This document shows positions 7,057 to 13,474 of a stretch of DNA of 14,682 nt, piece after piece. A program made the translations under genes and the position numbers. Positions within the stretch are counted from its first letter, which is position 1, and every line of letters starts with the position of its first letter. The notes under the pieces were generated by a model. The model ran no database searches. It saw only the letters and a list, made by a program, of their open reading frames with translations, and was not told the DNA's origin. The stretch spans positions 1 through 14,682 of the forward strand of contig DUHK01000091.1 of assembly GCA_013330915.1 (NCBI GenBank), written 5' to 3'. The stretch comes from Methanosphaera sp. (GTDB taxonomy: Archaea > Methanobacteriota > Methanobacteria > Methanobacteriales > Methanobacteriaceae).

Positions 7057-7199
7057 AAAATATTTTTAATACACTTAAAAAAAATAAATAAATTATTATT
7101 ATGTTTTAACATTACTTGAATATGTTATGGTAAATTATACTATATCCATTGATAAATATATACAATAATCAAGAGACAATAAAAAAATTGGTGTTAAAC

Positions 7200-7664
7200 A
7201 TGGTAAAATACATACGAGATTATTATAAGATTTTAGGAATCAATGAATTTGCAGACAAAAAAACAATCAAAAAAGCTTATAAAAGAGCTGTATTAAAATA
7301 CCATCCTGACAAAAATGCAAATACCAAAAAACACTTCACTTTAATAAATGAAGCATACACTGTACTGATGGATGATAAAAAAAGAAACAACTATGACAAA
7401 CTAAGAAATGCTGCAAAAAGCAATAAAAATAACAAAAAATCAAAAAAATCAATAAACGTTAAGGATGCTGTTAACACAGTTTCAGATTTGGAGGATAATT
7501 ACGGATTAATTTCCAAACTACTTAAAACAGGTTCCGGAGCCATGAAAGGAAAATCACTCATGACAGGATCCAACCTGATACTCGGTGGAATAATGGCAGG
7601 GTATGGTGTTAAAAAAGGCAGAGACTACATGGCAAAACGTGGAAAAAGAAACAACAACCAATAA
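7200..7664 (+). CDS. Minimal J-domain (DnaJ-like) protein with hydrophobic Gly-rich tail
   Basis: This is a 154-residue J-domain protein, predicted to stimulate an Hsp70 (DnaK) ATPase. The J domain fills residues 5-71: Asp-Tyr-Tyr-Lys-Ile-Leu-Gly opening, a basic helix II with Lys/Arg, the obligatory His35-Pro36-Asp37, and the helix III/IV pattern ending Asn-Asn-Tyr-Asp-Lys-Leu. It lacks the Gly/Phe region, zinc-finger and peptide-binding domains of a full DnaJ. Instead there is a Lys/Asn/Ser-rich linker (about 73-90) and a C-terminal stretch (about 110-145) with 'Gly-Ser-Asn-Leu-Ile-Leu-Gly-Gly-Ile-Met-Ala-Gly', hydrophobic enough for a membrane hairpin or oligomer contact, then a basic end. 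ATG 7200 is chosen because the J domain begins right after it and GGTGT lies at 7190-7194. An in-frame TTG at 7149 is less likely. It stands alone, not beside dnaK or grpE, so its partner and client are unknown. Confidence 0.82.
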   Translation: MVKYIRDYYKILGINEFADKKTIKKAYKRAVLKYHPDKNANTKKHFTLINEAYTVLMDDKKRNNYDKLRNAAKSNKNNKKSKKSINVKDAVNTVSDLEDNYGLISKLLKTGSGAMKGKSLMTGSNLILGGIMAGYGVKKGRDYMAKRGKRNNNQ

Positions 7665-7760
7665 TTTAACAACAACCTCTTTTGCATATTATTCTTTTTT
7701 AAACTATATTTGACAGGTATTGACAAGATAACTATAATGATTACACAAGTAGTGAAAAAA

Positions 7761-8474
7761 ATGAAACTTGGATTTTCAACATTGGCACTTTTCATGAAAT
7801 CAAATAATGAAATTATCCAAACAGCCAAAAAACACAGCTTTGACATGATAGAAATTCTTGCCGAAGACATATTCTATCAAAAAGACAATTATGAGTTTAA
7901 AAACTGTGGATTAGACATTAAAATACATGCTGCAACAGTGGATATTAATATTGCAAGTTTTAATAGAGGAATTAGATCTGAAAGTATTAGACAAATGATT
8001 CAATGTGCCAAATATGCCGAAGAAATAGGAGCAAAAACAATAACAGTCCATCCGGGAAAAATAGGGCGAAACGATCCCAGATTAAGGAAACATGCCCTTG
8101 ATTTGGCCATTGAAAGCATAAATAAAATAATCGATGAAGCACATGTTGAAATTTCCATAGAAAACATGCCCAGCAGAAAATCATTTTTAGCAAATTCAAT
8201 TGAAGAAATGGAAATGATTCAAAACGCCACTGGATGTAAATTAACGATTGATACAGGACATGCAAACACTACGGATAATCTGGAACAACTTTTGGATTTA
8301 CCAAACATCAGTTACTGTCATTTAAATGACAATGATGGAACACGTGATCAACACATTACTCTCGGTGACGGAACATTAGACCTCAATATACTTAAAAGGA
8401 TTAATCAGGGTATTATAGAATTAAACAACTTTGATAATGTTCTAAAAAGTAAGAAAATTCTTGATAATTTATAA
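7761..8474 (+). CDS. TIM-barrel sugar phosphate isomerase/epimerase or endonuclease IV-like protein
   Basis: This 237-residue protein belongs to the xylose isomerase-like TIM barrel (AP endonuclease family 2) superfamily. The strand-end metal-ligand pattern is visible: Ile-His-Ala (His56), Thr-Val-His-Pro-Gly-Lys (His97), Ser-Ile-Glu-Asn-Met (Glu134), Ile-Asp-Thr-Gly-His (Asp164, His167), Cys-His-Leu-Asn-Asp (His187), and Asp-Gln-His followed by Leu-Gly-Asp-Gly (Asp196, His198). This arrangement suits a two- or three-metal site. It is shorter than Nfo (about 280 residues), so a small isomerase/epimerase fits as well as a DNA repair nuclease. ATG 7761 is preferred because the barrel begins at once with Lys-Leu-Gly-Phe-Ser-Thr and AGTGA (7750-7754) precedes it. 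In-frame ATG 7737 is an alternative. A TATA-like CTATATTTG lies near 7703-7711. Substrate cannot be told from sequence. Confidence 0.8.
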   Translation: MKLGFSTLALFMKSNNEIIQTAKKHSFDMIEILAEDIFYQKDNYEFKNCGLDIKIHAATVDINIASFNRGIRSESIRQMIQCAKYAEEIGAKTITVHPGKIGRNDPRLRKHALDLAIESINKIIDEAHVEISIENMPSRKSFLANSIEEMEMIQNATGCKLTIDTGHANTTDNLEQLLDLPNISYCHLNDNDGTRDQHITLGDGTLDLNILKRINQGIIELNNFDNVLKSKKILDNL

Positions 8475-8639
8475 TTATTTTTCCAATATTATTTTTTTCT
8501 TATCCTGTATTTTATCCATTTTTTCTCTCTTCATTTTTCAGGTTTATCAAGTTAAGTTTAATGAAATGTTATCTCATTAATAGAATATCTTTAATTTTTT
8601 CTATTATTTTCTAATTTTTACACATTAATTCTAACAAAG

Positions 8640-8686
8640 TTTATATATACTGTAATCACAAAATAATATCATTAACATATAGGAGA
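8640..8686 (+). promoter_or_regulatory. Promoter and ribosome binding site of the histone gene
   Basis: TTTATATATAC at 8640-8650 is a near-consensus archaeal TATA box, which places transcription start near 8672. The short leader contains AGGAGA at 8681-8686. This strong arrangement suits a highly expressed chromatin protein. The 165 bases before it (from 8475) are T-rich and hold no gene I can see. Confidence 0.6.
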
Positions 8687-8697
8687 CAATGATATTT

Positions 8698-8898
8698 ATG
8701 GCAGAATTACCAATTGCACCAGTAAAAAGAATCATCAAAGCTAGTGGTGCAGCTAGAGTAAGTGATGATGCAGCAGTAGAACTTGCTAGTTATTTAGAAG
8801 AACACGGAGAAGCTGTTGCTGTACAAGCAGTTAAACTCGCAAAACACGCAGGTAGAAAAACTGTTACAGCTGAAGATGTTCAATTAGCATTACAATAA
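8698..8898 (+). CDS. Archaeal histone (HMf-like)
   Basis: This 66-residue histone-fold protein dimerises and wraps DNA in archaeal nucleosomes. The sequence matches the HMf pattern throughout: Glu-Leu-Pro-Ile-Ala-Pro opening, Arg-Ile-Ile-Lys in helix 1, Ala-Arg-Val-Ser-Asp-Asp-Ala before the central helix, and Lys-His-Ala-Gly-Arg-Lys-Thr-Val-Thr-Ala-Glu-Asp before helix 3. It stops at Leu-Ala-Leu-Gln, without the short basic tail (Arg-Arg-Phe-Lys-Lys) seen in HMfB, so the C-terminus is a few residues shorter. ATG 8698 is chosen because Met-Ala-Glu-Leu matches the family N-terminus and the AGGAGA site is 11 bases upstream. ATG 8689 is in frame, but only 2 bases follow the site. It is a single-gene unit with its own TATA box and a hairpin/oligo-T terminator. 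The gene symbol (hmf-like) is not assigned, since several paralogues are usual. Confidence 0.95.
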   Translation: MAELPIAPVKRIIKASGAARVSDDAAVELASYLEEHGEAVAVQAVKLAKHAGRKTVTAEDVQLALQ

Positions 8899-8911
8899 AT
8901 CAAATAAATTA

Positions 8912-8951
8912 TATATGTTATTTTTATAACATATAATAAACTTTTTTTTTT
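8912..8951 (+). terminator. Hairpin plus T10 terminator of the histone gene
   Basis: A perfect ten-base-pair stem, 8912-8921 with 8926-8935, closes a TTTT loop. Ten T residues follow at 8942-8951. The element starts 13 bases after the histone stop codon. It resembles a bacterial intrinsic terminator more than the bare T run usual in archaea. Confidence 0.65.
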
Positions 8952-9070
8952 AATAGACATTATTTTTTCCAGAATAACTTATTTTTTCAATAAAATTTAA
9001 CAAACATTATAATTTCTATTGAACCCCATTTAGAATTTAACATTCATATCAAAAGAAATAATAAGAATTT

Positions 9071-9080
9071 TTTATAAAAC
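9071..9080 (+). promoter_or_regulatory. TATA box of cbf5
   Basis: TTTATAAAAC is centred about 38 bases before the cbf5 ATG (9114), which places transcription start near 9101. AAGGGG at 9095-9100 would then lie at the very 5' edge of the transcript or just outside it, so its role as a ribosome binding site is doubtful. Confidence 0.4.
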
Positions 9081-9113
9081 ATTATTTATTAATAAAGGGG
9101 AATCTGATTTTAA

Positions 9114-10079
9114 ATGACTGATTATGATTATAAACAAGAAGCCGATACAGACTATGACTATGGTTGCAGACCGTCTGAAAGAAGTATTGAAGAACATATA
9201 AACAAGGGAATTTTTAATATAGACAAACCTGCCGGTCCAACAAGCCATGAAATTGATAACTGGGTAAAGAATATCATGAACGTATCCAAAACCGGTCATG
9301 GAGGTACCCTTGATCCAAAGGTCACAGGTGTTTTACCGGTTGCGATGAACACAGCAACAAAAAGCTTACAGTTTTTACTATTATCTCCAAAGGAATATGT
9401 ATGTCTTATGAGATTACATAAACCAGTAGATGATGAAAGGATAATTGAAGTGCTTGATGAATTTACCGGTAAAATTTACCAGATACCTCCCGTTAAATCT
9501 GCAGTTAAACGGGAATTGCGAGTAAGAAACATTTATCAGATTAAGCTTCTTGAAATACGGGATCAGCAGGATGTCCTGTTTAGAATAAAATGTGAATCAG
9601 GAACGTATATTAGAAAGTATTGTCATGATATCGGTGAAGTACTAGGATGCGGTGCACACATGGCAGAACTCAGACGTACAATGGCGGGATCATTTGAAGA
9701 GGACGAAACCCTAACGACTCTTCAGGATGTGACTGATGCCTACTACTTCTATAAAGAAGATGGTGATGAAAAATATCTAAGACAAATAATCCAGCCTATG
9801 GAATACACTACAAAATACGTCAAGAAGATATATGTTAAGGATTCTGCTGTTGATGCTATTTGTCATGGTGCAAGTCTGGCCAGTAGTGGTATTGTAAAAT
9901 TGAACACACAGATTCATCAAAACAATACTGTTGCAGTAATGACACTTAAGGATGAACTGTTGGCACTGGGCCAAAGTTTATATAATGCAGATGACATAAT
10001 AAGTATGGATACTAAAATTGTGGTGAAAATACAAAAAGTATTTATACTACCAAATACATATCCTAAGATGTGGAAGTAA
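9114..10079 (+). CDS. cbf5: Cbf5/TruB-type tRNA and rRNA pseudouridine synthase
   Basis: This is a 321-residue archaeal Cbf5, the catalytic subunit of H/ACA ribonucleoproteins (with Nop10, Gar1 and L7Ae). It converts uridine to pseudouridine in rRNA and can make Psi55 in tRNA. The catalytic motif Gly-His-Gly-Gly-Thr-Leu-Asp-Pro places the nucleophile at Asp67. Other conserved blocks are Asn-Ile-Asp-Lys-Pro-Ala-Gly-Pro-Thr-Ser (35-44), Pro-Pro-Val-Lys-Ser-Ala-Val, and Gly-Thr-Tyr-Ile-Arg-Lys-Tyr. A C-terminal PUA domain (about 235-310) binds the ACA tail or the tRNA acceptor. Length is normal for archaeal Cbf5. The N-terminus has an odd acidic/Tyr stretch with Asp-Tyr-Asp-Tyr twice before the family sequence begins near residue 20. 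The gene precedes tRNA-Ser(GGA) and the uS13 operon, an order I recall from Methanothermobacter. Confidence 0.95.
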   Translation: MTDYDYKQEADTDYDYGCRPSERSIEEHINKGIFNIDKPAGPTSHEIDNWVKNIMNVSKTGHGGTLDPKVTGVLPVAMNTATKSLQFLLLSPKEYVCLMRLHKPVDDERIIEVLDEFTGKIYQIPPVKSAVKRELRVRNIYQIKLLEIRDQQDVLFRIKCESGTYIRKYCHDIGEVLGCGAHMAELRRTMAGSFEEDETLTTLQDVTDAYYFYKEDGDEKYLRQIIQPMEYTTKYVKKIYVKDSAVDAICHGASLASSGIVKLNTQIHQNNTVAVMTLKDELLALGQSLYNADDIISMDTKIVVKIQKVFILPNTYPKMWK

Positions 10080-10118
10080 TAGCATAGGAAAAAAATAATA
10101 AAACATATTTTTTTCGAT

Positions 10119-10349
10119 ATGATTATTCTTCAAATAGCATTTAACATTTTTTTATTAACTGTAGAACCTGTAATATGCGTATTATGGGCGAGGTCGATAT
10201 TTAAAGTATTATTATTTGTTATAATAATATTCTGTTTAGTTTTACATAGATTTAGCTTTGGCTATGTAAAAATTGCAATGAATTTACATGGGAGCATACT
10301 CTCTGTATGGATATCTAATCTTTTCTACGGTAATAAAACTACTATTTGA
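10119..10349 (+). CDS. Doubtful 76-residue hydrophobic open reading frame
   Basis: An ATG-initiated frame of 76 codons fills much of the spacer between cbf5 and tRNA-Ser. The product would be hydrophobic in its first two thirds (Ile/Leu/Phe/Val/Cys), which is what random T-rich sequence gives. There is no ribosome binding site before the ATG, and the first codons directly follow a T run. No family is recognised. The frame coincides with four successive hairpins (10167-10307), and the structured-RNA reading is preferred. A small membrane protein cannot be excluded. Confidence 0.15.
   Translation: MIILQIAFNIFLLTVEPVICVLWARSIFKVLLFVIIIFCLVLHRFSFGYVKIAMNLHGSILSVWISNLFYGNKTTI
10167..10307 (+). 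ncRNA. Candidate structured RNA: four successive hairpins between cbf5 and tRNA-Ser
   Basis: Four non-overlapping hairpins can be drawn in the same strand. The first is 10167-10188, nine pairs (two G-U) closed by the UNCG-type loop TGCG. The second is 10205-10231, eleven pairs (one G-U) with loop TTGTT. The third is 10240-10271, ten perfect pairs with a 12-base loop. The fourth is 10285-10307, nine pairs with one bulged T and loop CATA. The unpaired segment 10185-10196 is locally G-rich, unusual for this genome. This is the longest spacer in the window (10080-10426) and lies beside an H/ACA enzyme gene, but I cannot identify an ACA box, kink-turn or target complementarity. It does not show RNase P or SRP RNA signatures. 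AT-rich DNA forms chance hairpins easily, so this is a candidate only. Confidence 0.3.
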
Positions 10350-10426
10350 GAAGATTTGTATTCGAGAAAATAGATATTATTGTTTAACGGATTATATCTG
10401 TAAAATAATTATAAACAAATGGATAT

Positions 10427-10510
10427 GCCGAGATAGTCTAGCTTGGTAAGGCGCAAGACTGGAAATCTTGTGGGCAGATGCCCTCCTGGGTTCAAATCCC
10501 AGTCTCGGCG
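10427..10510 (+). tRNA. tRNA-Ser (anticodon GGA)
   Basis: This class II tRNA gene has a long variable arm. The acceptor stem GCCGAGA (10427-10433) pairs perfectly with TCTCGGC (10503-10509), followed by discriminator G10510, as expected for serine. The D arm is 10436-10452. The anticodon stem CAAGA/TCTTG (10454-10458, 10466-10470) encloses anticodon GGA at 10461-10463, reading UCC and UCU codons. The variable arm is 10471-10485 with GGGC/GCCC pairing. The T arm CTGGG/CCCAG encloses TTCAAAT (10491-10497). CCA is not encoded and there is no intron. A TATA-like TTATAT lies at about 10392-10397. Confidence 0.97.
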
Positions 10511-10599
10511 TTTATAATTATTTTAAATAATATCTTGAAAATTTCATTAAAAAAAATTACTACTTTTTTAACGACTTATTTATTATTTTTAATCACAAT

Positions 10600-10616
10600 A
10601 AAACAGTAACTGTTTT
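10600..10616. repeat. 17-base inverted repeat upstream of the ribosomal operon
   Basis: AAAACAGT (10600-10607) and ACTGTTTT (10609-10616) are perfect eight-base inverted repeats around a single A. Hyphenated symmetry of this size suits a dimeric DNA-binding protein better than an RNA hairpin, because the loop would be one base. It lies 171 bases before the rps13 ATG. A shorter symmetric element, AATTCCGAATT, lies at 10626-10636. Confidence 0.45.
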
Positions 10617-10706
10617 GACTAGATTAATTCCGAATTGATTAATTAGATAAATAACAGTTTTCATGAATATTTACAATAATTATAAAAAATCAAAGCTTAT
10701 TTTTTC

Positions 10707-10748
10707 TTATAAAGAAATTACTTTTCACACACACATTAGATTAATCTA
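10707..10748 (+). promoter_or_regulatory. Promoter and possible operator of the ribosomal protein/RNA polymerase operon
   Basis: TTATAAAG at 10707-10714 is a plausible TATA box, flanked by symmetric TTTCTT/AAGAAA, with transcription predicted to begin near 10736. A perfect 12-base palindrome TAGATTAATCTA occupies 10737-10748, right at that start point. The left half with its centre, TAGATTAAT, also occurs at 10620-10628. An operator at the start site would let a dimeric regulator control the whole operon. No other gene lies in 10511-10786. The rps13 ribosome binding site AAGGAGA is at 10774-10780. Confidence 0.45.
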
Positions 10749-10786
10749 GTTTTTCATTTATGATATTAATAAAAAGGAGAATTCAA

Positions 10787-11239
10787 ATGGCTGAAGAAGA
10801 ATTTAGACATATGGTCCGTATTACTCGTAAAGACGTAGACGGAAACAAAACAATTGCATCAGCTTTAACAGAAATCAAAGGTATTGGTAAAGCTTTTGCT
10901 ATAGCTATATGTAAAGTTGCAGATTTAGATCAAGAACAACAAATCGGTTATATTGATGATGAATCTGTAGAAAAAATCGAACAAGTACTCGAAAACCCTC
11001 AAGAATTTGGAATTCCTGAATGGTTCTTAAACAGAAGAAACGATTATGAAACCGGTGAAACTTCTCACTTGATCGAATCTGACTTAAACATGACTTTACG
11101 TGACGACCTTAACAGAATGAAAATGATCAGAAGTTACAAAGGTAAAAGACACGAAGTTGGTCTTCCAGTACGTGGTCAAAGAACAAAATCTACATTTAGA
11201 CATGGTTCATCTGTTGGTGTAAGCAGATCAAGAGGATAG
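10787..11239 (+). CDS. rps13: Small subunit ribosomal protein uS13
   Basis: This 150-residue archaeal/eukaryotic-type uS13 is a protein of the 30S head that contacts 16S rRNA, uS19 and P-site tRNA. Visible family features are the opening Phe-Arg-His-Met-Val-Arg-Ile, the helix-two-turn-helix 'Glu-Ile-Lys-Gly-Ile-Gly-Lys-Ala', the Ile-Pro-Glu-Trp-Phe-Leu-Asn-Arg block, and the basic tail with Arg-Gly-Gln-Arg-Thr-Lys-Ser. ATG 10787 is chosen because AAGGAGA (10774-10780) lies 6 bases upstream. An in-frame start at 10760 would overlap that site. It is the first gene of the operon that runs to the window end, with 43 bases before rps4. Confidence 0.97.
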   Translation: MAEEEFRHMVRITRKDVDGNKTIASALTEIKGIGKAFAIAICKVADLDQEQQIGYIDDESVEKIEQVLENPQEFGIPEWFLNRRNDYETGETSHLIESDLNMTLRDDLNRMKMIRSYKGKRHEVGLPVRGQRTKSTFRHGSSVGVSRSRG

Positions 11240-11282
11240 ACGTACGATAATTTTTTAGAACAAATATTAAGGAGATTTGATT

Positions 11283-11840
<558 letters not shown>

Positions 11841-11886
11841 ACACAAGATGTTTAAATTACGTAACAAATAATTTATAGGTGATAAA

Positions 11887-12279
11887 ATGGCAGAAAATGA
11901 TAAATGGGGTGTAGCTCACGTTTACTCATCATTTAACAACACTATTATAACAGTAACTGATATAACTGGTGCTGAAACTATTACACAATGGTCTGGTGGA
12001 AAAGTTGTACGTTCTGACAGACAAGAATCATCACCATTTGCGGCTATGGAAGCAGCAAACAGAGTAGCTGATGATATTAAAGAAAAAGGAATTGCTGGAC
12101 TCCATATTAAAGTACGAGCTTCTGGAGGAAACGGTCCTAGAACACCTGGACCTGGTGCTCAAGCAACAATCAGAGCATTAGCAAGAGCTGGTATTAAAAT
12201 TGGTAAAATTGAAGATGTAACTCCTATACCACACGACGGTACTGGTAGACCTGGTGGAAAAAGAGGTAGAAGAGTATAA
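11887..12279 (+). CDS. rps11: Small subunit ribosomal protein uS11
   Basis: This 130-residue uS11 belongs to the 30S platform and lies near the mRNA exit site. Recognisable blocks are His-Val-Tyr-Ser-Ser-Phe-Asn-Asn-Thr, Gly-Gly-Asn-Gly-Pro-Arg-Thr-Pro-Gly-Pro-Gly, and the basic C-terminus Arg-Pro-Gly-Gly-Lys-Arg-Gly-Arg-Arg-Val. AGGTGAT at 11877-11883 precedes ATG 11887 closely. Length is normal for archaea. It is the third gene of the operon, 46 bases after rps4. Confidence 0.97.
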   Translation: MAENDKWGVAHVYSSFNNTIITVTDITGAETITQWSGGKVVRSDRQESSPFAAMEAANRVADDIKEKGIAGLHIKVRASGGNGPRTPGPGAQATIRALARAGIKIGKIEDVTPIPHDGTGRPGGKRGRRV

Positions 12280-12302
12280 GCATATTTCTAAAGGGTCATA
12301 AC

Positions 12303-13100
12303 ATGAATATAGAAATTAGAGAAAAGGATGAAGAAAAAGCTGTATTTGTAGTTGAAGGTGTAGATGATACATTTATAAACACAATTAGAAGAATATGTCT
12401 TGTAGAAATTCCTACTCTAGCAATCGAAGATGTGAATATTTACAAAAACGATGCAAAAATGTTTGATGAAGTTTTAGCTCATCGTTTAGGTTTAATTCCT
12501 ATTAAAACAGATTTAAATTCATACGTATTTAAATCAGAATGTGATTGCGAAGATCATTGTTCTAACTGTAGTGTTTCATTCCTTTTAAAAGAAAAAGGTC
12601 CTAAAACAGTATATTCAAAAGATCTTAAATCAGACGACCCAGCTATAAAACCAGTTTATGATACAATACCAATAGTAGAACTTCGGGAAGGCGAAGAAGT
12701 TGAATTAGAAGCTATAGCAGAACTTGGTCTAGGATCAGAACATGCTAAATGGCAAGCAACCACAACATGTGGATACAAATACTATCCAAAATTAATCATT
12801 GACAACGATAAAGTCACTGATTTGGAAGAATACGTGGAAGAATGTCCAAGAAATGTATTGAAAATTGAAGATGATACATTAACATATGACAATATAGAAA
12901 ACTGTTCCACATGCAGAACTTGTCAAAGATTATCAGAAAAAGATGATAATGCAATAACCGTTGATTTCGAAGAAGGGAAATACATATTTAAAATCGAAAC
13001 CGATGGATCACTAGAACCATTAGAAGTTCTTACAATAGCTTGTGATATACTATCAGAGAAAGCAGATAATATTATAAACTTTGTTAATGAGGAGGAATAA
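12303..13100 (+). CDS. rpoD: DNA-directed RNA polymerase subunit D (Rpo3)
   Basis: This 265-residue subunit is the archaeal counterpart of bacterial alpha and eukaryotic Rpb3. It forms a heterodimer with RpoL that starts polymerase assembly. The dimerisation segment includes 'Phe-Ile-Asn-Thr-Ile-Arg-Arg-Ile-Cys' (24-32) and 'His-Arg-Leu-Gly-Leu-Ile-Pro-Ile' (60-67). An inserted ferredoxin-like domain (about 168-215) keeps four cysteines suited to one [4Fe-4S] cluster: Cys181 (in Cys-Pro) and the Cys201-x2-Cys204-x2-Cys207 run. The second ferredoxin half lacks its Cys-Pro. Another cysteine set (80, 82, 86, 89) could bind zinc. AAGGG at 12291-12295 precedes ATG 12303. Its last codons contain the GGAGG site for the next gene, 5 bases away, so the two are coupled. 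The name is archaeal rpoD and does not mean a sigma factor. Confidence 0.96.
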   Translation: MNIEIREKDEEKAVFVVEGVDDTFINTIRRICLVEIPTLAIEDVNIYKNDAKMFDEVLAHRLGLIPIKTDLNSYVFKSECDCEDHCSNCSVSFLLKEKGPKTVYSKDLKSDDPAIKPVYDTIPIVELREGEEVELEAIAELGLGSEHAKWQATTTCGYKYYPKLIIDNDKVTDLEEYVEECPRNVLKIEDDTLTYDNIENCSTCRTCQRLSEKDDNAITVDFEEGKYIFKIETDGSLEPLEVLTIACDILSEKADNIINFVNEEE

Positions 13101-13105
13101 TTAAA

Positions 13106-13465
13106 ATGAAATTATCAAAAACTAACCCAAACACAATTGATTTAATCAAATCCCTCACCAAACAATCATCTGCAGAAGATGCTCCTATATGGAAGGCTGT
13201 TGCTAAAGAGCTTTCAAGGGCTAATAGAAAAAACAAAGAAGTAAATGTTTACCATATAGACAAATATTCTGATGACGATGATACAGTACTTGTACCAACA
13301 AAAGTTTTAGGTGAAGGTAACATAACCAAAAAAGTAACTGTAGCTGCATTTAAATTCTCACAAGAAGCAGAAAAGAAAATTATTGCTGCTGGAGGAAAAT
13401 GCCTAGCAATTGATGAATTAATGGCTGAAAATCCAAAAGGATCCAATGTTAAAATCATAAAGTAG
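13106..13465 (+). CDS. rpl18e: Large subunit ribosomal protein eL18
   Basis: This 119-residue archaeal/eukaryotic-specific 50S protein is related in fold to bacterial uL15. The family opening Thr-Asn-Pro-x-Thr-Ile-Asp-Leu-Ile is present. So are the Trp-Lys-Ala-Val-Ala-Lys-Glu-Leu block and the Val-Leu-Gly-Glu-Gly segment with Lys-Val-Thr-Val-Ala-Ala-Phe downstream. GAGGAGG at 13089-13095 lies inside the end of rpoD, giving coupled translation. The stop is 9 bases before rpl13. Confidence 0.95.
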   Translation: MKLSKTNPNTIDLIKSLTKQSSAEDAPIWKAVAKELSRANRKNKEVNVYHIDKYSDDDDTVLVPTKVLGEGNITKKVTVAAFKFSQEAEKKIIAAGGKCLAIDELMAENPKGSNVKIIK

Positions 13466-13474
13466 GTGGATTGA

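Noticed and set aside
7987..8265. Minus-strand open frame of 92 codons inside the TIM-barrel gene
   Set aside because: The sense frame carries all the metal-ligand motifs. The antisense product is Phe/Leu/Trp-rich shadow sequence.
10080..10426. RNase P RNA, SRP RNA or H/ACA guide RNA identity for the hairpin cluster
   Set aside because: The conserved core of RNase P and the S-domain of SRP RNA are not visible, and I could not place an ACA box or kink-turn, so no specific RNA class is claimed.
10427..10510. tRNA-Ser as an integration site of a mobile element
   Set aside because: No integrase, no duplicated tRNA 3' end and no foreign-looking genes follow. The downstream neighbour is the conserved ribosomal operon.
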